From the NCBI GenBank assembly GCA_945952575.1, contig CAMFIY010000019.1:1-15732 (forward strand): a stretch of DNA of 15,732 bases. Direction: 5' to 3'. Positions 1 through 7,513 of the stretch are shown piece by piece (within the stretch, counting starts at the first letter, position 1; each line of letters begins with the position of its first letter). Source of the stretch: an uncultured Leucobacter sp. (GTDB lineage Bacteria; Actinomycetota; Actinomycetes; Actinomycetales; Microbacteriaceae). A program made the translations under genes and the position numbers. The notes under the pieces were generated by a model. The model saw only the letters and a list, made by a program, of their open reading frames with translations. It was not told the origin of the DNA and did no database searches.

Positions 1-363
1 GAGCAGAGACGCGAGGAATGCGCCGAGCGCGATCCCGATCACCGTCTCCAGGCTCACGGCGAGCACGGTGAATCCGATGGTGATCAGGATGGCCTTGCCG
101 AACTGGCCGTCGGTGAGCATCCGCTGGTAATTGTCGAGGCCGATCCACTGCCCCTCGGCATTCGGGAGGACGGGGCTGTAGCGCTGGAAACTGAGCATGA
201 GGCTCGTCCCCAGCGGAACGACGATGACGAGGGCCAGCACCAGGAGGCTGGGCGTCTGCATGGCGACGCCGAACCAGTTCGCCCGTCGGTGCCGACGCGC
301 CCGCGCGCCGGCGCGTGCCGGAGGAGGGGTGTCCTCTCCGGCACGCGCCATGACGACGCTCAC
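1..363 (-). CDS. ABC transporter permease, MalF/UgpA-like, partial (3' end beyond the window)
   Basis: Inner-membrane subunit of a carbohydrate-type ABC importer; only the first 121 codons are present and the gene continues past base 1. The start is GTG at 363, one base after the stop of the binding-protein gene, with an AGGAG ribosome site seven bases upstream inside that gene's last codons. An ATG at 351 is an alternative without such a site. The first 30 or so residues are polar and rich in Ala, Arg and Pro, as expected for a cytoplasmic tail. A hydrophobic segment follows at about 38-58 (LLVLALVIVVPLGTSLMLSF), then an extracytoplasmic stretch ending in GLDNYQRML, typical of MalF/UgpA-type permeases, and a second membrane segment at about 94-121. 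The substrate is unknown. The 13-bp inverted repeat at 311-348 lies in its first codons. Confidence 0.9.
   Translation of the reverse strand, partial: MSVVMARAGEDTPPPARAGARARRHRRANWFGVAMQTPSLLVLALVIVVPLGTSLMLSFQRYSPVLPNAEGQWIGLDNYQRMLTDGQFGKAILITIGFTVLAVSLETVIGIALGAFLASLL
311..348 (-). repeat. 13-bp perfect inverted repeat inside the permease 5' coding end
   Basis: GCGCGTGCCGGAG (311-323) and its exact reverse complement CTCCGGCACGCGC (336-348) flank a 12-base loop. In the permease mRNA this forms a very stable hairpin beginning about five codons after the GTG start. It encodes part of the polar N-terminal tail, so protein constraint there is weak. It could protect the 3' end of the upstream binding-protein message or damp permease translation, giving more binding protein than permease; that role is inferred. 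Confidence 0.7.
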
Positions 364-364
364 G

Positions 365-1783
365 CTACATCTCCTTGACGGGCAGCGCTCCGTCGAGGAG
401 CTTCGTCGCCGCCTGCTGCGCCGCCTGGAGGCCCGCTGCCGGGGCTTTCGAGCCGGAGAGCACCTCCGAGAGCTCCAAGGCGAGGGCGTCCGAGATGCCG
501 CCCCACTGCGCGATCCGGGGGCGGGAGCGCGCCTCTTCGAGCGACTTCAGCTCCTGGCTCCAGTAGGGGAGCTGCGCGCTCAGCTCCGAGTCCTCGAATG
601 CCGAGCGCAGGGCAGGGAGGCCGCCCTGCTTCGCGAGTTCGAACTGGACCGGCTTCGACATGGCCCAGGCGAGGAAGACCGAAGCGGCGTCCTGGTTCTT
701 CGAGGCGTAGTCGATCGTGTAGGTCCAGCTGCCGAGGTGGCTGTAGGACTGGTTGCCATCCTTCAGCACCGGGATGCTCGCGTAGCCCATCTTGCCCGCG
801 GTCTTGGACTGGCTCTTGTCCTCGATGCTGCCCGCGGTGTCGCCCCAGGTGAGCGACTGGGCCGCCTGGCCCTGTTGCAGTTGCGCCGTGACCTCGTCCC
901 AGGTCGAGGTGGTGAAGGTCGGCGGGGCGAACTTGCTGAGGTCCACCTCGTACTGCAGGGAGTCGACGTTGGCCGGGGAGTCGATCGCCGGCATTCCCTG
1001 AGCGTCGAAGATGTCACCGCCGTAAGCCCAGGAGTAGTTCATCCATTCGAGCGTGGTCGCGGTGTGCCGCTTCCCGGCCATCGCGACGCCGTAGAGCGGC
1101 TCGGCGAGCTTCTCTCCCGCGGCCGTCGCCCCGGCCGGCCGGGTGAAGAACTCGGCGATGTCACGGTACTGCTGCAGCGTCGTCGCAGGAGCCAGATCGT
1201 ACCCGTACTTCTTCTTGAACGCCTGCTTCTCGTCCGCGTTCTCGAAGAGGTCCTTGCGGTACATCATCATGGTCGTCGCACTGTTCGACGGATATCCGTA
1301 GACGGTTCCGCCCCAGTTCGAGGAGGCCTTCCAGAGTTCCGGGAGGATGTCGGAGGTGTCGAAGCCGTCGCCGAACGCGGCCTGGTTCTTCTCCATGAGC
1401 GGTTCGACCGGCTGCAGGTACTTCTTGCTCGCGAACGCGCCCAGGTACTCGTACGGGATCGAGATCACGTCGTAGTTGCCGCGTTTCGTGCTGTAGTCGA
1501 GCACCGCCTTCTGCACGAGCTGGTCGTAGGGGGCCTGCTCGAGCTGCACCTTGATCCCGGTCTTCTTCTCGAAGTCGGGGAGCAGGCTCTCGAGCACCTG
1601 CGAGTTGACGGTCGCCTCGGCGATCACGTTCAGCTGCGTGCCCGCGAATTCCTGCGACCACCCGTCGACCTTCTCGCCGCTGCCACCCGTCTTCGCAGAC
1701 GAGCAGCCGGTCAAGCCGAGCGCTGAGATCGCCAGTACCGCGAGCGCGACCCGAGGGATCCTCTTGTTCATCATGGTTCTCAC
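365..1783 (-). CDS. ABC transporter solute-binding lipoprotein, carbohydrate family 1
   Basis: Extracytoplasmic substrate-binding protein of an ABC importer, 472 residues, within the usual family range. The N-terminus has basic residues, a hydrophobic core and the lipobox LTGC with Cys27, so it should be a membrane-anchored lipoprotein. The mature part begins with the family pattern of a beta strand and helix (LNVIAEATVNSQVLESLLPDF, split over residues about 51-71), followed by an acidic/aromatic region and a GNYDVISIPYEYLG segment typical of SBP_bac_1 proteins. The start is GTG at 1783 with an AGAGG site five bases upstream; ATG codons at 1774 and 1771 are less well placed. It lies 47 bases after the aminotransferase and one base before the permease, so the three are probably co-transcribed. 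The ligand cannot be read from the sequence; the aminotransferase neighbour hints at an amine-bearing compound. Confidence 0.92.
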   Translation of the reverse strand: MRTMMNKRIPRVALAVLAISALGLTGCSSAKTGGSGEKVDGWSQEFAGTQLNVIAEATVNSQVLESLLPDFEKKTGIKVQLEQAPYDQLVQKAVLDYSTKRGNYDVISIPYEYLGAFASKKYLQPVEPLMEKNQAAFGDGFDTSDILPELWKASSNWGGTVYGYPSNSATTMMMYRKDLFENADEKQAFKKKYGYDLAPATTLQQYRDIAEFFTRPAGATAAGEKLAEPLYGVAMAGKRHTATTLEWMNYSWAYGGDIFDAQGMPAIDSPANVDSLQYEVDLSKFAPPTFTTSTWDEVTAQLQQGQAAQSLTWGDTAGSIEDKSQSKTAGKMGYASIPVLKDGNQSYSHLGSWTYTIDYASKNQDAASVFLAWAMSKPVQFELAKQGGLPALRSAFEDSELSAQLPYWSQELKSLEEARSRPRIAQWGGISDALALELSEVLSGSKAPAAGLQAAQQAATKLLDGALPVKEM

Positions 1784-1830
1784 CGGTTCCTCTTCGTTGA
1801 GTTGGATTGATGTCGTCGATGGGACCGGCG

Positions 1831-3153
1831 CTACGCGCCCATCCCGAGTTCGGTTTCGAGCTCCGTGAGGATGGCGTCGAAGACCTGGATCGCGTGATCC
1901 ATCTCCTCTCGCGTGACCACCAGGGGAGGCTTGAACTTGATCACGTTGCCGAGTCTCGAGTAACGGGTCTCCCCGAAGATGACACCGCGTCGGAGGCCGC
2001 GTTCGTAGACTTCGAGGGTCGCATCGAGCGCCGGGGTCTTCAGCTCGCGGTCGAGCACGAGTTCGACGCCGATGAGCAGGCCCGGGCCGCGCACTTCGCC
2101 GATGAGCGGGTGCTGGTCCTGCAGTTCGCGCAGTCTCCGCGTGGCGTAGGCGCCCATCTCGGCGCAGTTCTCGAGCAAGCCGTCGCTCTCGATGATGTCG
2201 AGGGTGGTGAGGCCGGCGACGAGACTGAGCGGGAACTCGCCGAAGGTCAGCGCGTCGTCGCCCGGGGCGAATCCCTCGAGATCGCTGCGAGCGATCACGC
2301 CGGCGAGCGGGAACCCGCCACCCGCACCTTTGCCGAAGACGATGATGTCAGGGGTCACGCCGTAATACTCCGCCGCCCACATCTCCCCGGTTCGGCCGAA
2401 ACCGGTCTGGATCTCATCGAAGATCAGGAAGATATCGTGCTCGGTGCAGATCTCGCGAACGAGCTGGTAGTACTCGCGAGGGAAGTCGAGCTGCGTGCCG
2501 TTGCCCTGCACCGGCTCCATGATGAATGCCGACGGCTTCTTGGTGTGGCAGGCGCGGATCGCCTCGCGCAGCTCGTCCGCGCAGCGCTCGGCCCATTCCG
2601 CGGGGGTCACGCCCTCGGGTGCGCGATAGGTGTACGGCTGCCGAACGCGGATCACCGAGGGGATGAACTGGTCGAATTTGCGCTCGGCGTGCGGCCAGCT
2701 GAGACCCATTCCGGCGAAGGATCGGCCGTGGTAGGAGTCGTTCAGCACGATCACCGGGCCCGGCGTCTCGGAGTTCTTCAGCGCAAGCTTCACCGCGGTC
2801 TCGACGGCGAGGCTGCCGTGCAGGCAGAACGAGACCTTGCCGAGTCCTTCCGGTGCGGCCGCAGTGAGCCGGTCCGCCAGCCTGAGCAGCGGGATCGAAT
2901 CGTAGTTGGAGCGGAGGTGGCTGAGCTCGCGAGCCTGAGCACTCGTCGCCTCGATCACGCGATCGTCGGATGCCCCGATGTTGTTCGACCAGGCCTGGGA
3001 GGTCATGTCGACGTACTCGTGGCCGTCGATATCCCAGATCTTCGAGCCCTTGGCCTTGGTCATCACGATGTTGGTCTTGCCGGTGGCCGACCAACCTCCG
3101 AGCAGGGCCCTGCGGCCCCGGTCGAGCACGTCCTGATCGATTTCGTTCGTCAT
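1831..3153 (-). CDS. Class III PLP-dependent aminotransferase, substrate unknown
   Basis: Fold-type I class III aminotransferase of 440 residues, the usual family length. Visible elements are the phosphate-binding HGSLAVETA (about 112-120), SYHG (140-143) for ring stacking, FDEIQTGFGRTG with Asp246 that contacts the pyridine nitrogen, and FGKGAGGGFPLAG with Lys275 as the Schiff-base lysine. The later TFGEFPLSL (303-311) replaces the more common TFGGNPLA-type segment. The start chosen is ATG at 3153, preceded by AAGGAA at close spacing; in-frame starts up to 3201 lack a comparable site. Class III enzymes usually act on omega-amines, GABA, ornithine or acetylornithine, or on glutamate-1-semialdehyde-like substrates. 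Nothing here identifies which. It lies between a LysR regulator and an ABC importer and probably processes the imported compound. Confidence 0.9.
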   Translation of the reverse strand: MTNEIDQDVLDRGRRALLGGWSATGKTNIVMTKAKGSKIWDIDGHEYVDMTSQAWSNNIGASDDRVIEATSAQARELSHLRSNYDSIPLLRLADRLTAAAPEGLGKVSFCLHGSLAVETAVKLALKNSETPGPVIVLNDSYHGRSFAGMGLSWPHAERKFDQFIPSVIRVRQPYTYRAPEGVTPAEWAERCADELREAIRACHTKKPSAFIMEPVQGNGTQLDFPREYYQLVREICTEHDIFLIFDEIQTGFGRTGEMWAAEYYGVTPDIIVFGKGAGGGFPLAGVIARSDLEGFAPGDDALTFGEFPLSLVAGLTTLDIIESDGLLENCAEMGAYATRRLRELQDQHPLIGEVRGPGLLIGVELVLDRELKTPALDATLEVYERGLRRGVIFGETRYSRLGNVIKFKPPLVVTREEMDHAIQVFDAILTELETELGMGA

Positions 3154-3256
3154 CAGCTTCCTTCGCTTCACTCGCGCCATTGAGGCGTCAGAATGAGCCA
3201 ATCATCGACGCGGGGCTCAGTGAAGTTGAATTCGCTAATGGCCCGATAAGCCTGGA

Positions 3257-4162
3257 CTATCGCAGTGCGATCTGACCTCGCACCGCTTCGACGAAGAGCC
3301 GGCCGGCCGGCGAGAGCGTCCGTGGGTTCCATGCGAGCGCGACGTAGATGGGCTCGGCGTCGACGATCGGCACGAACACGATGCCCGGTCGCTGGTAGTT
3401 CCGCCCGACCTCCGACGAGGTGAAGCTCACGCCGATGCCGCGCGCGACTGCGGTGAGCTCGGATTCGTAGGTCGACGCCACCGCAACGATGTTGGCCGGC
3501 TTGCCGCGCCGGCGCTCCGCGGCGATCCAGTAGTCCCTCCAGCTCCCGGCACTCGGCGGTGCGGCGACGATCGGCTCGTCGAGGAGCTCCTCGAGCTGGA
3601 GGCTCTCGCGTTCGGCCAGGCGATGGTTGCGGGGCAGGCAGGCCACCCAATGCTCGGGCGCGAATCGCAGCAGCGAGTGGTCGGGCAGATCCACCGGTGG
3701 GCGGAGGAAGGCGACCTCGACGCTCCCCGAAGCCAGTCCGACCGTCGGGTCGGAGAAGTCGTACTCGAGTGCGTCGACTCGGATTTCCGGGTGGCTCGCC
3801 TCGAATTCCGGCAGGATCTGCGTGAGCAGGTCGCTGCCGATGCCGACGAGGTATCCGATGCGCAGCACCGCCGAGTGCCCCTCCGCCCAGACCCGCACCT
3901 CGTCCACCAGGCGATCGGCCGCGGCGAGATGATCCTCCACCTTGGGCAGCCAGGACTCTCCGGCCGGCGTGAGCCGGACCCCTTTCGTGTCCCGCACGAA
4001 GAGCCGCACGCCGATCGCGCCTTCGAGCTGCTTGATGGCGACGGACAGCGCGGGTTGCGTGATGTAGAGCATCTCGGCTGCGCGGCGGTAGTTGAGCTGC
4101 CGTCCGAGCAGCGCGAAGTATCGCAGTTGGCGCAGCGTGATGTCAGCGGACCACTCCGTCAC
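3257..4162 (-). CDS. LysR-family transcriptional regulator
   Basis: LTTR of 301 residues, exactly the family size. The N-terminal winged helix-turn-helix (about residues 8-67) reads LRQLRYFALLG, then YRRAAEMLYITQPALSVAIKQLE and LFVRDTKGVRLTPAGE, all hallmark LysR positions. The remainder is a two-lobed effector-binding domain beginning near LRIGYLVGIGSDLL. The start is GTG at 4162, the only start placing the HTH at the N-terminus; a GGAGG lies 12 bases upstream, somewhat far. The gene is divergent from the GntR-prp operon and lies 103 bases upstream of the aminotransferase on the same strand, so its natural target is the aminotransferase-ABC genes, its own promoter, or the shared divergent region, which carries an AATAT-N11-ATATT dyad. 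The effector is unknown. Confidence 0.93.
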   Translation of the reverse strand: MTEWSADITLRQLRYFALLGRQLNYRRAAEMLYITQPALSVAIKQLEGAIGVRLFVRDTKGVRLTPAGESWLPKVEDHLAAADRLVDEVRVWAEGHSAVLRIGYLVGIGSDLLTQILPEFEASHPEIRVDALEYDFSDPTVGLASGSVEVAFLRPPVDLPDHSLLRFAPEHWVACLPRNHRLAERESLQLEELLDEPIVAAPPSAGSWRDYWIAAERRRGKPANIVAVASTYESELTAVARGIGVSFTSSEVGRNYQRPGIVFVPIVDAEPIYVALAWNPRTLSPAGRLFVEAVRGQIALR

Positions 4163-4309
4163 TTCCGATACTTCCCTCCGCCCGCCTTCGGGCCGCCGTA
4201 CTGGGTGTCCGTCAAATCTATCGGCGGGCGAGGGCGCTGGCGGCGACCTGCCCGCATCGGTCAGACGAGTACAAGGTCGTATGTATGCGCTAAACGTAAA
4301 GTTCGCGTG

Positions 4310-4330
4310 AATATTCGAGAATTTGATATT
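4310..4330. promoter_or_regulatory. Candidate LysR-type operator, AATAT-N11-ATATT
   Basis: AATAT at 4310-4314 and ATATT at 4326-4330 are exact inverted repeats separated by eleven bases, giving the T-N11-A pattern of LysR-type operators with five-base arms. It lies in the AT-rich part of the divergent gap next to a LysR gene, 148 bases upstream of the LysR start. A T-N11-A match is easy to get by chance in AT-rich DNA, but the extended symmetry and the location support it. Confidence 0.5.
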
Positions 4331-4345
4331 TTGTGTATACACTAA
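4330..4345. promoter_or_regulatory. Candidate GntR (FCD) operator, GTGTATACAC palindrome
   Basis: GTGTATACAC (4333-4342) is a perfect 10-bp palindrome. With outer TT and AA, 14 of 16 bases of 4330-4345 are symmetric. FadR/FCD-type GntR proteins bind short palindromes of the GT-N-AC kind, and this one lies 38 bases before the GntR start codon, suited to autorepression of GntR-prpDBC. I could not assign -35 and -10 elements around it with confidence. Confidence 0.55.
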
Positions 4346-4380
4346 TACCAGTTGGGTGCAGCAGGAATCGAGGAAGCGGC

Positions 4381-5031
4381 ATGGAGCAGCTGGCCAAGGC
4401 GAGTGATCGCGCATACGCCGCGCTGCTCGAGGCGATCCAGAGCGGCGCCCTCGCTCCCGGTGCGGTGCTCGCCGAGACCGAGCAGGCCGCGCGGCTCGGC
4501 GTCAGCCGTACGCCGACGCGCGAGGCCATCGGCCGGCTGATCGCCGACGGACTCGCGGCCCAGCAGTCGCCGCGGGTCACCGTCGTCACCGGTTTCGACG
4601 CGGACGACATCCGCGCGCTCTTCGAGGTGCGCCGCGCGCTCGAAGAGCAGTGCGCTCGAATCGCCGCCGCCCGCGGCGACTCCGCCGTGTTCGCCGAGCT
4701 CGCCGAGCAGTTCGCCTCGGTCGACCTCGAACATCCCGGGGCCGTCGACGAGTACTACGGCTTGATCGAACGCTTCGACGCCGAGCTCGACGCGGCGGTC
4801 GGCAACGCCTACTTCGACTCGGCGCTCCGCACGATCCGCACGCACCTGGTCCGCGCGCGCCGTCTCGCCCGCGACAATCGCGGCCGCCTGCGCGCCTCGG
4901 TCACCGAGCACCGCCTCATCGCCGAGGCGATCGCGCTCGGTGACCCCGACCTGGCCGCCCACGCCACCCACGTCCACCTGCACAACGCGCTCACCTCGAT
5001 CCTCGAATCCCTCACGGAAGGCGTCTCATGA
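4381..5031 (+). CDS. GntR-family (FCD subgroup) regulator of the methylcitrate operon
   Basis: Transcriptional regulator of 216 residues. The N-terminal winged HTH (about 5-70) shows the GntR pattern: an AILEAIQSGALAPG-like segment, LAETEQAARLGVSRTPTREAIGRL with its recognition helix, and a QSPRVTVV wing. The all-helical C-terminal part (about 75-205), with RRALEEQCARIAA and EHRLIAEAIALGDPDLAAHATHVHL, is an FCD ligand-binding domain. The start is ATG at 4381 after GAGGAA with five-base spacing; a GTG at 4333 is in frame but would lie inside the palindrome. Its stop overlaps the prpD start by four bases (ATGA), so it is translationally coupled to the operon it probably controls. A methylcitrate-pathway intermediate is the likely effector, by context only. 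The FH position of many FCD domains reads FD here (RFDAELDAAVGN), so metal binding may differ. Confidence 0.92.
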   Translation: MEQLAKASDRAYAALLEAIQSGALAPGAVLAETEQAARLGVSRTPTREAIGRLIADGLAAQQSPRVTVVTGFDADDIRALFEVRRALEEQCARIAAARGDSAVFAELAEQFASVDLEHPGAVDEYYGLIERFDAELDAAVGNAYFDSALRTIRTHLVRARRLARDNRGRLRASVTEHRLIAEAIALGDPDLAAHATHVHLHNALTSILESLTEGVS

Positions 5032-6566
5032 CCGTCAACCACCACGTCCGCGTCTACAAGAGCGAAGAGGAGCTGCCCCGCGAGGCGCAGCTCGCCTGGA
5101 AGGTCGCGGAGGTCGCCGCCGATCCCGTCGAAGTCGAGCCGGCGGTCGTCGACATGATCATCAATCGGATCATCGACAACGCATCGGTCGCCGCGGCCTC
5201 GCTGAACCGCGGCCCGATCGTCGCCGCCCGTGCGCAGGCGCTCTCCCACCCGGTCTCGACGGGTGGGGCCGGATCCTCCATCTTCGGGCTTCCGGGCACC
5301 GGCGAGGATGCGGAGCTCTCCAGCCCGGAGTGGGCGGCCTGGGCCAACGGCGTGGCCGTGCGCGAACTCGACTACCACGACACCTTCCTCGCCGCCGAGT
5401 ACTCGCACCCCGGTGACAACATCCCGCCGATCCTCGCCGTCGCCCAGCACACGGGCAGGGACGGCAGCGCGCTCCTGCGCGGCATCGCCACGGGCTATGA
5501 GATCCAGATGGATCTGGTCCGATCCATCTGCCTCCACAAGCACAAGATCGACCATGTGGCCCACATCGGCCCCTCGGCCGCCGCGGGCATCGGCACGCTG
5601 CTGGGCCTCGACGTAGAGACCATCTACCAGGCCGTCGGCCAGGGGCTGCACACCACGACCGCCACACGTCAGAGCCGCAAGGGCGAGATCTCCACCTGGA
5701 AGGCGCACGCCCCCGCATTCGCCGGCAAGATGGCGGTCGAGGCGGTCGATCGCGCCATGCGCGGCCAGACCTCGCCGAGCCCCATCTACGAGGGCGAGGA
5801 CGGCGTGATCGCCTGGATGCTGGACGGCCCGACCGCCTCCTACGACGTGCCGCTGCCGGCCCTGGGCGAGGCCAAGCGCGCCATCCTCGACAGCTACACC
5901 AAGGAGCACTCGGCCGAGTACCAGGCGCAGGCCTGGATCGACCTCGCCCGCAAGCTGCACAACGAGCGGCCCGAGCTCGCCGACCCGGCGAACATCGCAT
6001 CGATCGTGCTGCACACGAGCCATCACACGCACTACGTGATCGGCTCGGGAGCGAACGATCCGCAGAAGTACGATCCGACCGCCTCGCGCGAGACGCTCGA
6101 CCACTCGATCCCCTACATCTTCGCCGTCGCCCTGCAGGACGGCGGCTGGCACCACGTCGACTCGTACGCGCCGGAGCGGGCCGGCCGCGCCGACACCGTC
6201 GAACTGTGGCACAGGATCACGACCGCCGAGGACGCCGAGTGGACCCGTCGCTACCACTCGGAGGATCCCGACGAGAAGGCCTTCGGTGGCCGCGTCGAGA
6301 TCGAACTCGCCGACGGCACGAAGCTCGTCGACCAGATCGCCGTCGCCGACGCGCACCCGCTCGGCGCGCGGCCGTTCGCGCGCGCCGACTACATCCGCAA
6401 GTTCCGCCTGCTCGCCGAGCCCGTGCTCGAGGCGGCCGAGATCGAGCGCTTCCTGGAGCTGGTGCAGCGGCTTCCCGAGCTCAGCGCCGACGAGGTGCGC
6501 GAGCTGAACATCGTGGCGAAGGCCGGCGTCATCGACCTCGCGAGCGCGCCGAAGGGACTGTTCTGA
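5028..6566 (+). CDS. prpD: 2-methylcitrate dehydratase (MmgE/PrpD family)
   Basis: Dehydrates 2-methylcitrate to 2-methyl-cis-aconitate in the cytosol, the second step of the methylcitrate cycle. The protein is 512 residues, close to the usual 480-510 of PrpD. Family signatures include IINRIIDNASVAAASLNRGP (about 44-63), ANGVAVRELDYHDTF followed by EYSHPGDNIPPILAVAQ (about 107-140), and the KAHAPAFAGKMAVEAV region of the helical domain; the C-terminal half holds the smaller alpha/beta domain with TSHHTHYVIGSGANDPQKYDP. The start ATG overlaps the GntR stop by four bases, with a GGAAGG ribosome site six bases upstream. Its stop overlaps prpB by one base (TGATG). Assignment as PrpD rather than a generic MmgE rests on the flanking prpB and prpC. 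Confidence 0.95.
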   Translation: MTVNHHVRVYKSEEELPREAQLAWKVAEVAADPVEVEPAVVDMIINRIIDNASVAAASLNRGPIVAARAQALSHPVSTGGAGSSIFGLPGTGEDAELSSPEWAAWANGVAVRELDYHDTFLAAEYSHPGDNIPPILAVAQHTGRDGSALLRGIATGYEIQMDLVRSICLHKHKIDHVAHIGPSAAAGIGTLLGLDVETIYQAVGQGLHTTTATRQSRKGEISTWKAHAPAFAGKMAVEAVDRAMRGQTSPSPIYEGEDGVIAWMLDGPTASYDVPLPALGEAKRAILDSYTKEHSAEYQAQAWIDLARKLHNERPELADPANIASIVLHTSHHTHYVIGSGANDPQKYDPTASRETLDHSIPYIFAVALQDGGWHHVDSYAPERAGRADTVELWHRITTAEDAEWTRRYHSEDPDEKAFGGRVEIELADGTKLVDQIAVADAHPLGARPFARADYIRKFRLLAEPVLEAAEIERFLELVQRLPELSADEVRELNIVAKAGVIDLASAPKGLF

Positions 6567-7465
6567 TGCTCTACGCCAAGACTCCCGCCGCCGAGAAGCG
6601 CCGGCTCTTCCGCGAGCGGCTCGCGAGCGGCGAGCTGTTGCGCTTCCCCGGCGCTTTCAACCCGCTGAGCGCGCGCCTCATCGAGCGCAAGGGCTTCGAG
6701 GGCGTCTACATCTCCGGCGCCGTGCTCTCCGCGGACCTCGGTCTGCCCGATATCGGGCTGACGACGCTGAGCGAGGTCGCCGGTCGCGGCGAGCAGATCG
6801 CGCGCATGACCGAGCTGCCCGCCATCATCGACGCCGACACCGGCTTCGGCGAGCCGATGAACGTGGCGCGCACGATCCAGACCCTCGAGGACGCCGGGCT
6901 CGCCGGGATGCACATCGAGGATCAGATCAACCCGAAGCGCTGCGGGCATCTCGACGGCAAGGCCGTGGTCGACGAGGCCACCGCCATCAAGCGGATCCGC
7001 GCGGCGGCGGATGCGCGGAGGGATCCGAACTTCCTCATCATGGCGCGGACCGACATCCGCGCGGTCGACGGGCTCGATGCCGCGATCGATCGGGCCAAGG
7101 CGCTGGTCGACGCCGGGGCCGACGCGATCTTCCCGGAGGCGATGCGCACGCTCGACGAGTTCGCGGCCATGCGCGCCGCGGTCGATGTGCCGCTGCTCGC
7201 CAACATGACGGAGTTCGGCAAGAGCGAGCTCTTCTCGTCGGACCAGCTGCGCGATGTCGGGATGAACATCGTGATCTGGCCCGTGTCGATGCTGCGGATC
7301 GCGATGGGTGCGACCGGTCGTGCTCTCGATACGCTGCTCGAGGAGGGGCACCTCACCTCCAAGCTGGGGGAGATGCAGCACCGCTCCGATCTCTACGACC
7401 TCGTCGACTACGAGGCCTACAATCACTTCGACACCAGCGTCTTCAACTTCACGGTCGATCGCTAG
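6566..7465 (+). CDS. prpB: 2-methylisocitrate lyase
   Basis: Cleaves 2-methylisocitrate to pyruvate and succinate, the last step of the methylcitrate cycle. The protein is 299 residues, the normal PrpB length, with an (alpha/beta)8 barrel of the isocitrate lyase/PEP mutase superfamily. The catalytic loop KRCGH (124-128) has the nucleophile-region Cys126, which distinguishes lyases from the PEP mutase and oxaloacetate hydrolase branches. IDADTGFGEP carries the Mg-binding Asp89 and Asp91, and HIEDQ (117-120) the next acidic pair. FPGAFNPLSARL near residue 27 and the C-terminal YEAYNHFDTSVFNF also fit. The start ATG overlaps the prpD stop by one base, with AAGGGA upstream. The stop codon lies at the centre of a 22-bp perfect palindrome. 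Confidence 0.96.
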   Translation: MLYAKTPAAEKRRLFRERLASGELLRFPGAFNPLSARLIERKGFEGVYISGAVLSADLGLPDIGLTTLSEVAGRGEQIARMTELPAIIDADTGFGEPMNVARTIQTLEDAGLAGMHIEDQINPKRCGHLDGKAVVDEATAIKRIRAAADARRDPNFLIMARTDIRAVDGLDAAIDRAKALVDAGADAIFPEAMRTLDEFAAMRAAVDVPLLANMTEFGKSELFSSDQLRDVGMNIVIWPVSMLRIAMGATGRALDTLLEEGHLTSKLGEMQHRSDLYDLVDYEAYNHFDTSVFNFTVDR

Positions 7466-7474
7466 CGATCGACC
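7453..7474. repeat. 22-bp perfect palindrome across the prpB stop codon
   Basis: Two 11-base arms, GGTCGATCGCT and AGCGATCGACC, meet without a spacer, and the prpB TAG (7463-7465) lies at the junction. As RNA it folds to a nine-pair stem with a CUAG loop. A second, 10-bp palindrome TCGATATCGA lies at 7482-7491 in the same 48-base gap before prpC. Possible roles are RNA processing, partial attenuation between prpB and prpC, or protein binding; none is shown by the sequence. Confidence 0.75.
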
Positions 7475-7513
7475 CGAAACTTCGATATCGAGCGCCGAGC
7501 AAGGGAGCTGTCC

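Noticed and set aside
197..1726. A 509-codon open frame on the plus strand opposite the binding-protein gene.
   Set aside because: Its translation is Arg/Leu/Gly-rich low-complexity sequence without a ribosome site, while the minus strand encodes a lipoprotein with signal peptide and family motifs.
1807..3183. A 458-codon plus-strand open frame opposite the aminotransferase.
   Set aside because: It mirrors the codon pattern of the aminotransferase and has no domain of its own; the minus strand carries all class III active-site motifs.
3154..3256. A terminator or defined promoter between the LysR gene and the aminotransferase.
   Set aside because: No hairpin with adequate stem and no convincing -35/-10 pair was found on the minus strand; a promoter may exist but cannot be placed.
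4333..4380. A GTG start at 4333 adding 16 residues to the GntR protein.
   Set aside because: The codon is part of the GTGTATACAC palindrome, no ribosome site precedes it, and ATG at 4381 has a good GAGGAA site.
4163..4414. A longer N-terminus for the LysR protein starting at 4414.
   Set aside because: It would add 84 residues before the HTH, which belongs at the extreme N-terminus in this family, and would run through both candidate operators.
6566..7465. PEP mutase or oxaloacetate decarboxylase identity for the prpB product.
   Set aside because: The KRCGH catalytic loop with Cys126 and the position between prpD and prpC fit methylisocitrate lyase.
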